A stretch of DNA of 64,000 nucleotides from Candidatus Woesearchaeota archaeon (lineage in GTDB: Archaea; Nanobdellota; Nanobdellia; Woesearchaeales; ARS49), in assembly GCA_019322895.1 (NCBI GenBank), contig JAHWHZ010000003.1, forward strand, positions 183,874-247,873, given 5' to 3'. The number at the start of each line of letters is the position of its first letter. Within the stretch, counting starts at the first letter, position 1. This document shows, piece after piece, positions 55,163-62,201 of this stretch. Position numbers and translations under genes: made by a program. The notes under the pieces were generated by a model, which searched no databases, had not been told where the DNA came from, and was given only the letters and a program-made list of their open reading frames with translations.

Positions 55163-56851
55163 ATGTTGTTTTCAAGGCTTGCAGATGTTTTCAAACAGCT
55201 TGAGAAGATTACTTCTGGAAACAGGATGCGTGCTGTTCTTGCTGATTTTTTCAAGAAAGTGCCCAAGTCTGAGATATGCATGGTCGCTTATCTTATCACA
55301 GGCCGAATTGCCTCTGAATACGAGGATGTTGTCACAGGAATGGCTGACAAGATGGTCTTGAAGTCAATTGCTCTTGCTTCTGGAGAGAGTGATGTCAATA
55401 AAGTTTTCAAGCAGAAAGGTGATGTGGGCCTGACTGCAGAGGCTCTTTGCGGCAGGAAAAGAAAAGCCCTTGATGTGAAGGATGTTTTCACTTCTTTGCA
55501 CAAGATTGCAGAGGCTTCTGGCGCAGGAAGCCAGGAAACTAAAATAAGAATATTGGCAGGTTTATTGAAGAGTGCTTCTGCTCTTGAGGCAAGATATATT
55601 GCCAGGCTGGTCTTAGGCACATTGAGATTGGGAGCAAGTGATCAAACACTTCTTGATTCTTTGTCTATTGCGTTTACAGGAACAAAAAAGAACAAGCCTA
55701 AATTAGAGCATGCTTATCATATATGTCCTGATGTGTGCTTGATTGCTGAGACTGTTGCTAAAAAAGGCCTGAAAGGTCTTGATAAGATTAATGTCAAGGT
55801 TGGTGTTCCTATCCAGATGATGCTTGCTCAGCGTGTCAAGAGCATCCAGGAAATTCTTGACAAGATAAAAGGAAAGATGGCTGTTGAGGAAAAATATGAT
55901 GGAGAAAGGATGCAGGTTCATATCAGAAAAGGAAAGGTAAAGATATATAGTAGGAGAATGGATGATATTACAGCGCAATTTCCTGATGTTGTTGCGGCGA
56001 TAAAGAGACAGGTTAAATGCAAATCTTGTGTTATTGAGGGAGAGTGCTGTGCTGTTGATAAAAAAGGGAAATTGCTGCCTTTCCAGACTTTGATGCAAAG
56101 AAGAAGAAAATATGATGTTGAAAAATATATTAAGAAGATTCCAGTATGCCTTTTCTTATTCGATCTTTTGTATCTTGACGGCAAGTCTTACATCTTGAAA
56201 GATTATCCTGAAAGGTATAAGGCGCTGAAGAAAGTTGTCAAGAGACAAACAAATAATCTGCGGTTAGCTAACAGGATTGTGACTAACGATTTGAAAGATA
56301 TACAGAAGTTCTTTGACAAGATGGTGAAGCACGGTGCAGAAGGGATAATGGTAAAGTCCTGCGGAAAAAACTCTGTCTACAAGGCAGGCACTAGAGGCTG
56401 GTTGTGGATTAAGTGGAAGAAAGAATACATGAAAGGCATGGTCGATACATTTGACTTGGTTGTTGTTGGTGCTTTCAAGGGTAGAGGCAGGAGAGCTGGC
56501 TCTTATGGCTCTTTATTATGCGCAGTTTATAACAAGAAGAAAAACAGGTATGATACTTTTACTAAATTAGGTTCTGGATTCACAGATGAGCAATTAGCAA
56601 ATCTGCCAAAGAAATTCAAGAGATATGAAATCAAGAAAAAACATCCTTTGGTCAATTCAAAGCTAAAACCAGATGTCTGGTTCAAGCCTGCAATTGTTGT
56701 TGAAGTTCTCGGCGCAGAAATAACAAAAAGCCCAATTCACACAGCAGAAGGATTAGCATTAAGATTTCCTCGTTTCTTAAGATACAGGCCTGAAAAAAGT
56801 CCTGAACAGGCAACTACTGTTAAAGAAGTTCTGCAGATGTATAAGAAGTAG
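55163..56851 (+). CDS. lig: ATP-dependent DNA ligase
   Basis: A 562-residue ligase of archaeal/eukaryotic type I. DNA-binding domain about 1-215 (I-L-A-G-L-L-K-S-A-S-A-L-E-A-R-Y-I-A-R-L-V-L-G-T-L-R-like helix and L-G-A-S). Adenylation domain: active-site Lys244 in E-K-Y-D-G-E-R, Y-S-R-R-M-D-D-I-T, V-I-E-G-E-C-C, L-F-D-L-L-Y-L-D-G, E-G-I-M-V-K-S; OB domain with W-I-K-W-K-K-E-Y and the G-S-Y-G-S-L-L-C-A-V motif, ending L-R-F-P-R-F-L-R-Y-R. Seals nicks during replication and repair. Complete and uninterrupted. Confidence 0.97.
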   Translation: MLFSRLADVFKQLEKITSGNRMRAVLADFFKKVPKSEICMVAYLITGRIASEYEDVVTGMADKMVLKSIALASGESDVNKVFKQKGDVGLTAEALCGRKRKALDVKDVFTSLHKIAEASGAGSQETKIRILAGLLKSASALEARYIARLVLGTLRLGASDQTLLDSLSIAFTGTKKNKPKLEHAYHICPDVCLIAETVAKKGLKGLDKINVKVGVPIQMMLAQRVKSIQEILDKIKGKMAVEEKYDGERMQVHIRKGKVKIYSRRMDDITAQFPDVVAAIKRQVKCKSCVIEGECCAVDKKGKLLPFQTLMQRRRKYDVEKYIKKIPVCLFLFDLLYLDGKSYILKDYPERYKALKKVVKRQTNNLRLANRIVTNDLKDIQKFFDKMVKHGAEGIMVKSCGKNSVYKAGTRGWLWIKWKKEYMKGMVDTFDLVVVGAFKGRGRRAGSYGSLLCAVYNKKKNRYDTFTKLGSGFTDEQLANLPKKFKRYEIKKKHPLVNSKLKPDVWFKPAIVVEVLGAEITKSPIHTAEGLALRFPRFLRYRPEKSPEQATTVKEVLQMYKK

Positions 56852-56863
56852 CTTTAAATATTT
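56852..56863 (+). promoter_or_regulatory. TATA box for the 56883 gene
   Basis: CTTTAAATATTT, directly after the ligase stop; predicts a leaderless start at ATG 56883. Confidence 0.45.
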
Positions 56864-56882
56864 CTCTCATTTTTTCTTGTCT

Positions 56883-57509
56883 ATGTTATCAGAATCAGAT
56901 GAGATGGATTTGCAGACCGGCGCCATTATGCAGCGAACCATTAATGAGTTTTTTGACGGCAATCCTGTTGAATATGTTCATCGGCTGTGGGAGTGGATTG
57001 GAAATGTCCGCGAAGTTTGGGAGCCTCTGGAAGAATTTGGTTGGAAAGATGAATATAGGGGCGTGTATTCTCTTGTAAGGAATTCAAGGAATCCTAAAGG
57101 CTTGTCTTATGCCAAGTCAAAAGAAACATTTCCAAACAGTTTAGTTCTAGTCACTCAGTTTTATTTGTATAAGCAGGTCAGCCATGATTTGCCTCCTGTA
57201 AAAGAGCCAGAGATTGTTCCATGGCTGGATACGACTAATTCCAGGCGTTTTTGGAGGATTGTTAGGAAAGAGGAAGCTGTTGAGGAGCCTTTGGAGGCAA
57301 AGCTAGAGCGGTTTGCTGAAAAAAAGCATCCTAAAGACTGGCAGCCTCCAGAAGAGTTTACTCCCAAGGCACTCAAGCAGATAACAACTGGCATCGCATA
57401 CCAGTATTTATTTGACACAACTTTAAGAAAGATCTATATTGAATATGAGATGAAGGGCTTGACAGAAAGATTAGAGTTCTTGATGAATAAGTATGGTGTG
57501 GGCGAGTGA
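56883..57509 (+). CDS. Hypothetical protein
   Basis: A 208-residue soluble acidic protein. ATG 56883 fits the TATA spacing. Trp-rich N-terminal half (L-W-E-W-I-G-N-V-R-E-V-W-E-P-L; G-W-K-D-E-Y), a Pro/Glu-rich middle (H-P-K-D-W-Q-P-P-E-E-F-T-P) and helical end (I-A-Y-Q-Y-L-F-D-T-T-L-R-K-I-Y-I-E-Y-E-M). No catalytic motif recognised; family unknown. Confidence 0.7.
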   Translation: MLSESDEMDLQTGAIMQRTINEFFDGNPVEYVHRLWEWIGNVREVWEPLEEFGWKDEYRGVYSLVRNSRNPKGLSYAKSKETFPNSLVLVTQFYLYKQVSHDLPPVKEPEIVPWLDTTNSRRFWRIVRKEEAVEEPLEAKLERFAEKKHPKDWQPPEEFTPKALKQITTGIAYQYLFDTTLRKIYIEYEMKGLTERLEFLMNKYGVGE

Positions 57510-57773
57510 TTATTTCTCTATCAAAATAAAACAAATGTCTGTTAAAGCTTTAATCTTATGATAAGTTTTTGCAGGAAATTCTATTTTTGCAGGCGCTTCA
57601 ACAGTCCAGGTTTTGTCTTTCAGAGTCACTTCTGCTGAGCCAGATACTAAATAAATCAATTCTTCTACATTCTCAGAATTATCACCAGAAATAGTGTCTT
57701 TATGCCTGTAAACAATTTTGAAACCATCTGCTTGATATGTCTTGCCTTTCTCGTTCTCTTTGATGAGTTTCAT
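57510..57773 (-). CDS. Small cupin-like protein
   Basis: An 87-residue single-domain protein from ATG 57773, 1 nt after the stop of the upstream gene. Beta-strand pattern of a cupin: E-E-L-I-Y-L-V-S-G-S-A-E-V-T-L followed by P-A-K-I-E-F-P-A-K-T-Y-H-K-I-K-A-L and a closing strand C-F-I-L-I. Only one of the usual histidines (in Y-H-K) is present, so metal binding is doubtful. Ligand unknown. Confidence 0.7.
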   Translation of the reverse strand: MKLIKENEKGKTYQADGFKIVYRHKDTISGDNSENVEELIYLVSGSAEVTLKDKTWTVEAPAKIEFPAKTYHKIKALTDICFILIEK

Positions 57774-57774
57774 A

Positions 57775-58212
57775 TTAAAACTTCTCAGGAACCCCAACAA
57801 TATTCAGCTTGATTTCTTTTTTGGATTTTTCTATGTCTCGTTCTAGTTGTGAAGCGTCATATTCTGGCTCTATTTTTGGAACAGGTGCTTTTCCAGCTTT
57901 ATCATCAAACTCGCCGTCAACAGTTCTTTGGTATGTGGGTTCTGGAGTTACTAGTATGTATACTGTACTGCAATTGCCGCATTGCAGTAATCTTGCTGAT
58001 TCTATCTGCAGAACTGCTATCTCTCTTGCAGCCCCTGCTTCATCATCTTCATATATCTGGTTTCTGAAAGTGCCTTTTAATGGAACTCTTCTTTTCTCAT
58101 CACATCCGCCGCAATGAAATTCATACTTGGCCTCAAACTCTTCCAGCACTTTGTCTAATACAGGCTCTGTGCCTTCCCCGATTTCGTCCAGAATAGTTAA
58201 TATTAGTTTCAT
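57775..58212 (-). CDS. Hypothetical protein with two C-x-x-C knuckles
   Basis: A 145-residue protein. C-G-G-C near residue 34 and C-G-N-C near 78 could bind one zinc ion in a beta-rich core; an acidic helical N-terminus precedes and a charged helical end follows (Q-L-E-R-D-I-E-K-S-K-K-E). Minus-strand T/A-rich box at 58228-58243 suggests a near-leaderless start. Paired with the cupin-like gene. No family recognised. Confidence 0.7.
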   Translation of the reverse strand: MKLILTILDEIGEGTEPVLDKVLEEFEAKYEFHCGGCDEKRRVPLKGTFRNQIYEDDEAGAAREIAVLQIESARLLQCGNCSTVYILVTPEPTYQRTVDGEFDDKAGKAPVPKIEPEYDASQLERDIEKSKKEIKLNIVGVPEKF

Positions 58213-58284
58213 GAATCTTGTAAATATTGTTTATTTTAAAAAACTTTCTAGAGCGTATTTAGATGTATATTTTTCATCACACGA

Positions 58285-58323
58285 ATATTTAAATAATATC
58301 TATATTTTAAAATTTTAAGGAGG
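58285..58323 (+). promoter_or_regulatory. TATA box and perfect Shine-Dalgarno site of the 58333 gene
   Basis: ATATTTAAATA at 58285-58295 and AAGGAGG at 58317-58323, the only full-consensus ribosome site in the window; most other genes use GAGGTG variants or none. Confidence 0.55.
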
Positions 58324-58332
58324 ATTTATAGT

Positions 58333-58698
58333 ATGAACATAATAGCTTTCGAACAAGCCCAAAGGATACTGGATGATTTTTCTGAAGAACACATGACTCA
58401 AAAATCCGCATATGGAAAATTTTTGAAGTTTGAATCGCTTAGTTCTTTAAAACAAATGCCGCCGCAGCGCAAAGAATCATCAGGAGAAAATGCAGTATGC
58501 GCAGGCGAACCTCATACTATCGATTTAGTTGTTAACGTATGCAGGCCTAGTGAAAATAAATCATTAAACGATTGGTGTATTCATGTACATTTTGATCCAA
58601 AAACTCCTGCAAATATAAAAGAACAATTCCCATCAGAATATAAAGGTCTAAAAGTGTTTTATTCGCCGTATAATGTAATAGATGTTTATGCAGAATAG
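58333..58698 (+). CDS. Hypothetical protein
   Basis: A 121-residue soluble protein. N-terminal helix (F-E-Q-A-Q-R-I-L-D-D-F-S-E-E-H), a polar loop rich in Ser/Pro, then a beta-rich half with T-I-D-L-V-V-N-V-C-R-P, W-C-I-H-V-H-F-D-P-K and L-K-V-F-Y-S-P-Y-N-V-I. No family recognised. Strong ribosome site suggests good expression. Confidence 0.7.
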   Translation: MNIIAFEQAQRILDDFSEEHMTQKSAYGKFLKFESLSSLKQMPPQRKESSGENAVCAGEPHTIDLVVNVCRPSENKSLNDWCIHVHFDPKTPANIKEQFPSEYKGLKVFYSPYNVIDVYAE

Positions 58699-58715
58699 GG
58701 GATTCATTACTATCT

Positions 58716-59153
58716 TCAATAATCAACTGCCCTGCGTTTTCTTGGAGAATCTGCAACATGCTTGTGCAGGAATTTCAATAGTCCTGCCATGTCTTTCATG
58801 TCATCCTTGAACAAAGGCTTCCTGAATCTTGTGCTCACTTTTATTTTCTCCTGGAGCATCCTTCCTCTTAGTTTTTCGCACAATGCATTGTTTGGCCTGT
58901 CTGCACCAAATAAAAGAATGACTTCTTTTTTCTTCTTGTGCAGATAATCAAACAATTTGTAGTCTGGCCGCATGTCTGTGTAGGCAATCACATTCCTGAC
59001 TCTCAAGTCTGTCAATATTTCTTTTGCTTTTTTTGTTTTTACAAGAATTATTCTTCCTACTGAGGCATTTTTGATGTTCTGAAGCCAATTAGTATAGAGG
59101 TCCATCTTTCCTTCAGCTCTTCTTGTGGGCCTTGGGTTGGCTCTTCTTGGCAC
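58716..59153 (-). CDS. Basic protein, possibly degenerate Toprim-like
   Basis: A 145-residue protein from GTG 59153, which has AAGGTGAT just upstream inside the end of the previous gene. Arg-rich ends and a middle alpha/beta stretch: R-I-I-L-V-K-T-K-K-A-K-E-I-L-T-D-L, V-I-A-Y-T-D-M, then E-V-I-L-L-F-G-A-D-R-P-N-N-A-L-C-E-K-L. The order resembles small Toprim domains (as in RNase M5-like proteins), but the conserved Glu and the D-x-D metal residues are missing, so any fold match is tentative. The basic surface suggests RNA or DNA binding. Third gene of the leader-switch operon. Confidence 0.65.
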   Translation of the reverse strand: MPRRANPRPTRRAEGKMDLYTNWLQNIKNASVGRIILVKTKKAKEILTDLRVRNVIAYTDMRPDYKLFDYLHKKKKEVILLFGADRPNNALCEKLRGRMLQEKIKVSTRFRKPLFKDDMKDMAGLLKFLHKHVADSPRKRRAVDY

Positions 59154-59157
59154 AGTA

Positions 59158-59907
59158 TCACCTTGTGGCTCTTAATTTTTCCAGCAATGTGTTTATTAAT
59201 GCAAGCAAATTCTTGAATTCTTTTTTCAGCGCAGGATCTCTTGTGCTTGTTGCTCCTTCTAATTGCATTATGTATTTTCTGATTATAAGCAATTCTGCTG
59301 TGTTTTGCACCCGTTTTTTGGGGTATTTGTTCAAATAATTAGAAATCACTTCTACCAATGCTTTTGCTTTGTCAATCTTAAGCTTGGCTTGATATTCTGC
59401 TATTTGCTGTCTTACACTCATCATCTCTGCAAGCATTGCTCTCTTTTCTTTGCCTGCAGGCAGTTCTGCCCAGAATTTAATTGCAGCATCCAGGCTTGCG
59501 ATTGCTCCCTCAAAATGCTGCATTGCCATTGAATCTCGCGCAGAGTTGATTGACTGCGCGCAGCTGAATAAAGCGTCTTGAACATCCTTGTCTTTAAGGA
59601 TCTCATAAAGATTTGTGGCAGTTCCCTCGTCAGCGAGTTTTGGCAGAGCAGGAATCTCTTTCGCGTCCAGCAATTTCGCTATAGACGCAGGAACTTTAGC
59701 AGTAGGTTTTGGCCGTTTATAGCACGAAGATATTGTAATGCCTGCTGCTATAGCAAATAACAAAAGAAAAACCATTGCTCTCCATCTGTTGAGCCTGTCT
59801 AAGATAAGGCCGCCTTCTTTTTGCCTCTGTCTTGATATAGGCGTGCGCTTAAGATATAGCTTTATTAATCTTTCAAAATCAATTTCAGTTTGTTTTGAGA
59901 TTGCCAT
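59158..59907 (-). CDS. Single-pass membrane protein with helical exterior domain
   Basis: A 249-residue protein. A basic N-terminal cytosolic segment of 42 residues (F-E-R-L-I-K-L-Y-L-K-R-T; R-Q-R-Q-K-E) precedes a transmembrane helix (about 44-62, M-V-F-L-L-L-F-A-I-A-A-G-I). The rest is helical with TPR-like pairs (F-E-G-A-I-A-S-L-D-A-A-I-K-F-W-A-E-L). Topology by charge: N-in, C-out. No family recognised. Middle gene of a three-gene operon; starts 5 nt after the 54-residue gene. Confidence 0.7.
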   Translation of the reverse strand: MAISKQTEIDFERLIKLYLKRTPISRQRQKEGGLILDRLNRWRAMVFLLLFAIAAGITISSCYKRPKPTAKVPASIAKLLDAKEIPALPKLADEGTATNLYEILKDKDVQDALFSCAQSINSARDSMAMQHFEGAIASLDAAIKFWAELPAGKEKRAMLAEMMSVRQQIAEYQAKLKIDKAKALVEVISNYLNKYPKKRVQNTAELLIIRKYIMQLEGATSTRDPALKKEFKNLLALINTLLEKLRATR

Positions 59908-59912
59908 TTAAT

Positions 59913-60077
59913 TCATTCACAGCTTATGCCAGCTACTTTGTTGACAACTTCATCAATCTTCTCTTCAAGTTTTGCTTTTGCTTCTGGAGCAAGGTCGTAT
60001 TCTTCTGCAAATACAGCCAGCCATTCTTTCAGCTGCCTTATTGCTTCTGCAGCATCTTTTACATCTGGTTTATCCAT
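59913..60077 (-). CDS. 54-residue helical protein (first gene behind the leader switch)
   Basis: ATG 60077 with an AAAAGGTG ribosome site. The protein is acidic and helical: D-V-K-D-A-A-E-A-I-R-Q-L-K-E-W-L, then F-A-E-E-Y-D-L-A-P-E-A-K-A-K-L-E-E-K-I, ending G-I-S-C-E. No signal peptide or motif. The spacing to the next gene (5 nt), the good ribosome site and the leader structure support it as real despite its size. Confidence 0.7.
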   Translation of the reverse strand: MDKPDVKDAAEAIRQLKEWLAVFAEEYDLAPEAKAKLEEKIDEVVNKVAGISCE

Positions 60078-60083
60078 TTTATC

Positions 60084-60133
60084 ACCTTTTAACTTGTTAA
60101 AAGGTCTTCTGAGCTTGCTCAGATTTACCTTTT
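60084..60133 (-). promoter_or_regulatory. Leader RNA with two mutually exclusive hairpins over the ribosome site
   Basis: In the minus-strand RNA: AAAAGGU (60133-60127), CUGAG-CAAG-CUCAG stem-loop (60122-60109), ACCUUUU (60105-60099), then a second AAAAGGU (60090-60084) that is the ribosome site. ACCUUUU can pair with either copy: with the first it frees the ribosome site, with the second it hides it. This is the layout of a translational riboswitch or protein-responsive leader. Confidence 0.5.
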
Positions 60134-60160
60134 ATTATTATACCCTAAAAGCCGAATAAC

Positions 60161-60171
60161 TAATATAAAAG
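60161..60171 (-). promoter_or_regulatory. TATA box for the leader-switch operon
   Basis: Minus-strand CTTTTATATTA with AGAAAAG just upstream; expected start near 60141, so both copies of AAAAGGU are in the RNA. Confidence 0.5.
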
Positions 60172-60193
60172 CTTTTCTGCATTCAAGAACTAA

Positions 60194-60730
60194 TTAAACT
60201 TTTGCAGTTTTTTTCTCGCCCATCAATATTGTGCATTGGCAGGGCAGTTTCCTGCTTGCTTTTGTAAGTGCTTTTCTTCCTAATTCAATGTCTTTTTTAT
60301 TGACACTTACTGAGAAAATTGATTGTCCTTTCTTTATCCTTGCAGCAATGCCTATTACTTTACCAAACGAATGCGCCATACCTGTGCTCATCCTGTCTGC
60401 TCCTGCACCCGCTGCCAATGGATTCTCTCTAAGGACATGATGCGGATATATCCTTACTTTCAGATGATATCCTGTCTTTCCAAGCACTTTCTCTAAAGCC
60501 CTGTTGCTTGTCTGCCTTGCAGATTCAAGTGCATTGTCCCTTATCTGCAGGTCTATTTTAGAAACCAAGTGAAGCGTGACATCGTATGTTCTTTTAGGAT
60601 TTCCCATGTCAAACCTTACAACCCTGCATACAGGCCTGGCTCTAACAAATCTCTGTTTCTTATACTTAGAGTATCTTGTGTACGGTCTTTCAAGCCTTCG
60701 GTAAGCAACTGCTTTTCTTAATCTTGCCAT
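60194..60730 (-). CDS. rpl10e: 50S ribosomal protein L10e (uL16)
   Basis: A 178-residue protein, normal for archaeal L10e, which corresponds to bacterial L16 near the peptidyl-transferase centre. Signatures: M-A-R-L-R-K-A-V-A-Y-R-R, R-P-Y-T-R-Y-S, R-I-Y-P-H-H-V-L-R-E-N, A-G-A-G-A-D-R-M-S-T-G-M-A-H-S-F-G-K, and C-x-C near the end. Single gene on the minus strand with promoter CTTTATAAAG at 60837-60846 and an 85-nt leader. Confidence 0.97.
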   Translation of the reverse strand: MARLRKAVAYRRLERPYTRYSKYKKQRFVRARPVCRVVRFDMGNPKRTYDVTLHLVSKIDLQIRDNALESARQTSNRALEKVLGKTGYHLKVRIYPHHVLRENPLAAGAGADRMSTGMAHSFGKVIGIAARIKKGQSIFSVSVNKKDIELGRKALTKASRKLPCQCTILMGEKKTAKV

Positions 60731-60758
60731 TTTTTAACCTAGTCCATCACTTCTCAAG

Positions 60759-60797
60759 GTCTCTATCCTTTGAATTCTGCAATTTTCCGCTAGAGAC
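60759..60797 (-). promoter_or_regulatory. Possible hairpin in the rpl10e leader
   Basis: GTCTCTA (60759-60765) and TAGAGAC (60791-60797) can close a 25-nt loop in the 5' UTR. It may be a site for ribosomal-protein autoregulation. Confidence 0.35.
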
Positions 60798-60836
60798 ACT
60801 TTTTCTCCATATTTTGAGTACAGTTGAGCGCAGGTC

Positions 60837-60846
60837 CTTTATAAAG
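60837..60846 (-). promoter_or_regulatory. TATA box for rpl10e
   Basis: CTTTATAAAG; the predicted start near 60815 gives a leader of about 85 nt, long for this genome. Confidence 0.5.
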
Positions 60847-60971
60847 TTTGCCTCTAGTTTGAATAAGAAGGCGAAGTTCAAATGCTCAGTTCCAATCGTT
60901 CTGGTGTAGCAATTTGGTGTAACAATGTAGGGTTTGCTACAATATTGGTCAAAATTATTCCCTTTTTTACT

Positions 60972-61014
60972 TTCGGAATAAGATTACCAAAATATTCCGA
61001 AAATGTTCGGAATT
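60972..61014. repeat. Three TTCGGAAT half-sites forming two palindromes
   Basis: TTCGGAATA (60972-60980), TATTCCGAA (60993-61001) and TTCGGAATT (61006-61014). The first two make a 9-bp perfect inverted repeat with 12-nt spacing; the last two an 8-bp inverted repeat with 4-nt spacing. They lie just upstream of the TATA box of the next operon and could be operators or recombination/partition sites. Confidence 0.55.
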
Positions 61015-61028
61015 TGACATACCAGACC

Positions 61029-61046
61029 CTATATTAACCAAGGTGA
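61029..61046 (+). promoter_or_regulatory. TATA-like box and ribosome site of the recombinase operon
   Basis: CTATATTA (61029-61036) followed by AGGTGA (61041-61046) before ATG 61054. The TATA is too close for the ribosome site to be in the RNA, so either an upstream promoter is used or the gene is read leaderless. Confidence 0.35.
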
Positions 61047-61053
61047 ACACAAG

Positions 61054-61446
61054 ATGTTTGGAATGAAAAAAAACGTATTTCAGAAAGCGGATTTGGTAAG
61101 GCAGTTAATCAATAACTGCCTAGGGCAGGAATGCTCAGATAAACAAATTTTAAGCCTTCTGGGCAGAGCCGATAGTTTTGATAAGGGAGTCACTAAAAGC
61201 GCCTCAGACCAAGTCAGAATTGTCCTGAGCATGCTTAAAAGCAAGGACATAAGACCGAATACAGCCTACAAATACATGAAAATATCCCTAGTCCCTGCTC
61301 ATGTAAGGGAAAGGGTATACAGCAGGAAGATAAGCACCCACAAGGCATTGAGTTTGGTTTCTGATGAAGGTGCAAGAAAGAGAGTTGAATTGGAGAACAA
61401 GATATTCGAATATGGCATGAAAGCTATAAGGGGGTTGAAAAAATGA
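61054..61446 (+). CDS. ParB-HTH-like DNA-binding protein
   Basis: A 130-residue basic protein. Helical N-terminus (A-D-L-V-R-Q-L-I-N-N-C-L) and middle (S-A-S-D-Q-V-R-I-V-L-S-M-L-K-S-K). Residues about 65-115, R-P-N-T-A-Y-K-Y-M-K-I then L-V-P-A-H-V-R-E-R-V-Y-S-R-K-I-S-T-H-K-A-L-S-L-V, follow the helix-turn-helix pattern of ParB/KorB proteins (the '...lp..v...v..g.is...A..L' rule). No ParB nuclease domain. The stop overlaps the recombinase start as ATGA, so both are made together; it may guide the recombinase to its site or repress the operon through the upstream TTCGGAAT repeats. Confidence 0.65.
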   Translation: MFGMKKNVFQKADLVRQLINNCLGQECSDKQILSLLGRADSFDKGVTKSASDQVRIVLSMLKSKDIRPNTAYKYMKISLVPAHVRERVYSRKISTHKALSLVSDEGARKRVELENKIFEYGMKAIRGLKK

Positions 61447-62201
61447 GCTTGCACGTACCCGATGTATTCGAACCAGACATGCTGGAAGTACTCTTCAACA
61501 AAATTAACAACCCTAAGTATTTCGTAGGCTGCTTGCTTGGTTTTTTCTGCGGAATGAGAATTGGGGAAGTTTGCAGACTAAGAAAGGAAGATGTCAACCT
61601 TAAGAACATGACTTTGAAAGTTGTGAAAGGAAAGTTCAAGAAAGACAGGATAATCCCGATTCCTCCACAGCTTAAAGAAGTCCTTGAAGCTCATCTGGAA
61701 ATATATTCTGATGAAGAGTACATGTTCCCTTCAAGAAGGCATGCTTCAGACCATATCTGCACAAGGCAAATGGCACAATACTTTATGTGGGCTTTGAAGA
61801 AAGCAGGATATAATTTTGTTGCATACAAAAACAAGGTTGGAAATCCAAAATACAAATATCATTTCCATACTTTGAGGCACAGCTACGCAACATATCTGCT
61901 GAACCAGAACGTCGACATCAGGGACATCCAGGCATTACTAGGACATGCAAATATCATGGCGACACAGATTTACACTCACGTCAGCTACGAGAGAAAGCAG
62001 GATGTTGTCAATAGGGTATTTGACACTGAGCCAAAGAAAATGCCTGAATCATATCAGATGCAGGAGCAGATAGCACAACACCCCAGGATTGAACAGCCAA
62101 CGCAAATGAACATGTTTGCAACGCAAAACATCAACGAAAAAGAAATGATGTTCATGATGATGAAGATGATGGCTGGGATAATGAAGAAGGAAACCAATTA
62201 A
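61443..62201 (+). CDS. Tyrosine recombinase / integrase, catalytic domain only
   Basis: A 252-residue protein. Catalytic residues of the family are all present: Arg in C-G-M-R-I-G-E-V, a Lys in V-K-G-K-F-K-K-D-R, H-T-L-R-H-S (His and second Arg), L-L-G-H-A-N (His) and Tyr in Q-I-Y-T-H-V. The usual N-terminal core-binding (SAM-like) domain is missing: only about 20 residues precede the catalytic domain, so DNA clamping must come from another subunit, perhaps the ParB-HTH-like partner. The C-terminal 40 residues are Met/Gln-rich (M-M-F-M-M-M-K-M-M). Likely excises or integrates a local element or resolves dimers. Confidence 0.9.
   Translation: MSLHVPDVFEPDMLEVLFNKINNPKYFVGCLLGFFCGMRIGEVCRLRKEDVNLKNMTLKVVKGKFKKDRIIPIPPQLKEVLEAHLEIYSDEEYMFPSRRHASDHICTRQMAQYFMWALKKAGYNFVAYKNKVGNPKYKYHFHTLRHSYATYLLNQNVDIRDIQALLGHANIMATQIYTHVSYERKQDVVNRVFDTEPKKMPESYQMQEQIAQHPRIEQPTQMNMFATQNINEKEMMFMMMKMMAGIMKKETN

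Larger units (their letters stand above)
60731..61053. other. 323-bp intergenic region between rpl10e and the recombinase operon
   Basis: No coding frame. It holds the rpl10e leader and promoter on the minus side, a GTCTCTA/TAGAGAC hairpin (60759-60797), the direct repeats GGTGTAGCAAT (60903) and GGTGTAACAAT (60916), a TGTAGCAA/TTGCTACA inverted repeat (60905-60941), three TTCGGAAT half-sites (60972-61014) and a TATA box (61029-61036). No tRNA is present. Confidence 0.6.

Noticed and set aside
60731..61053. A tRNA or tRNA fragment serving as an attachment site for the recombinase
   Set aside because: A GTTCAAAT-like string occurs near 60877, but no flanking T-arm stem or acceptor is present.
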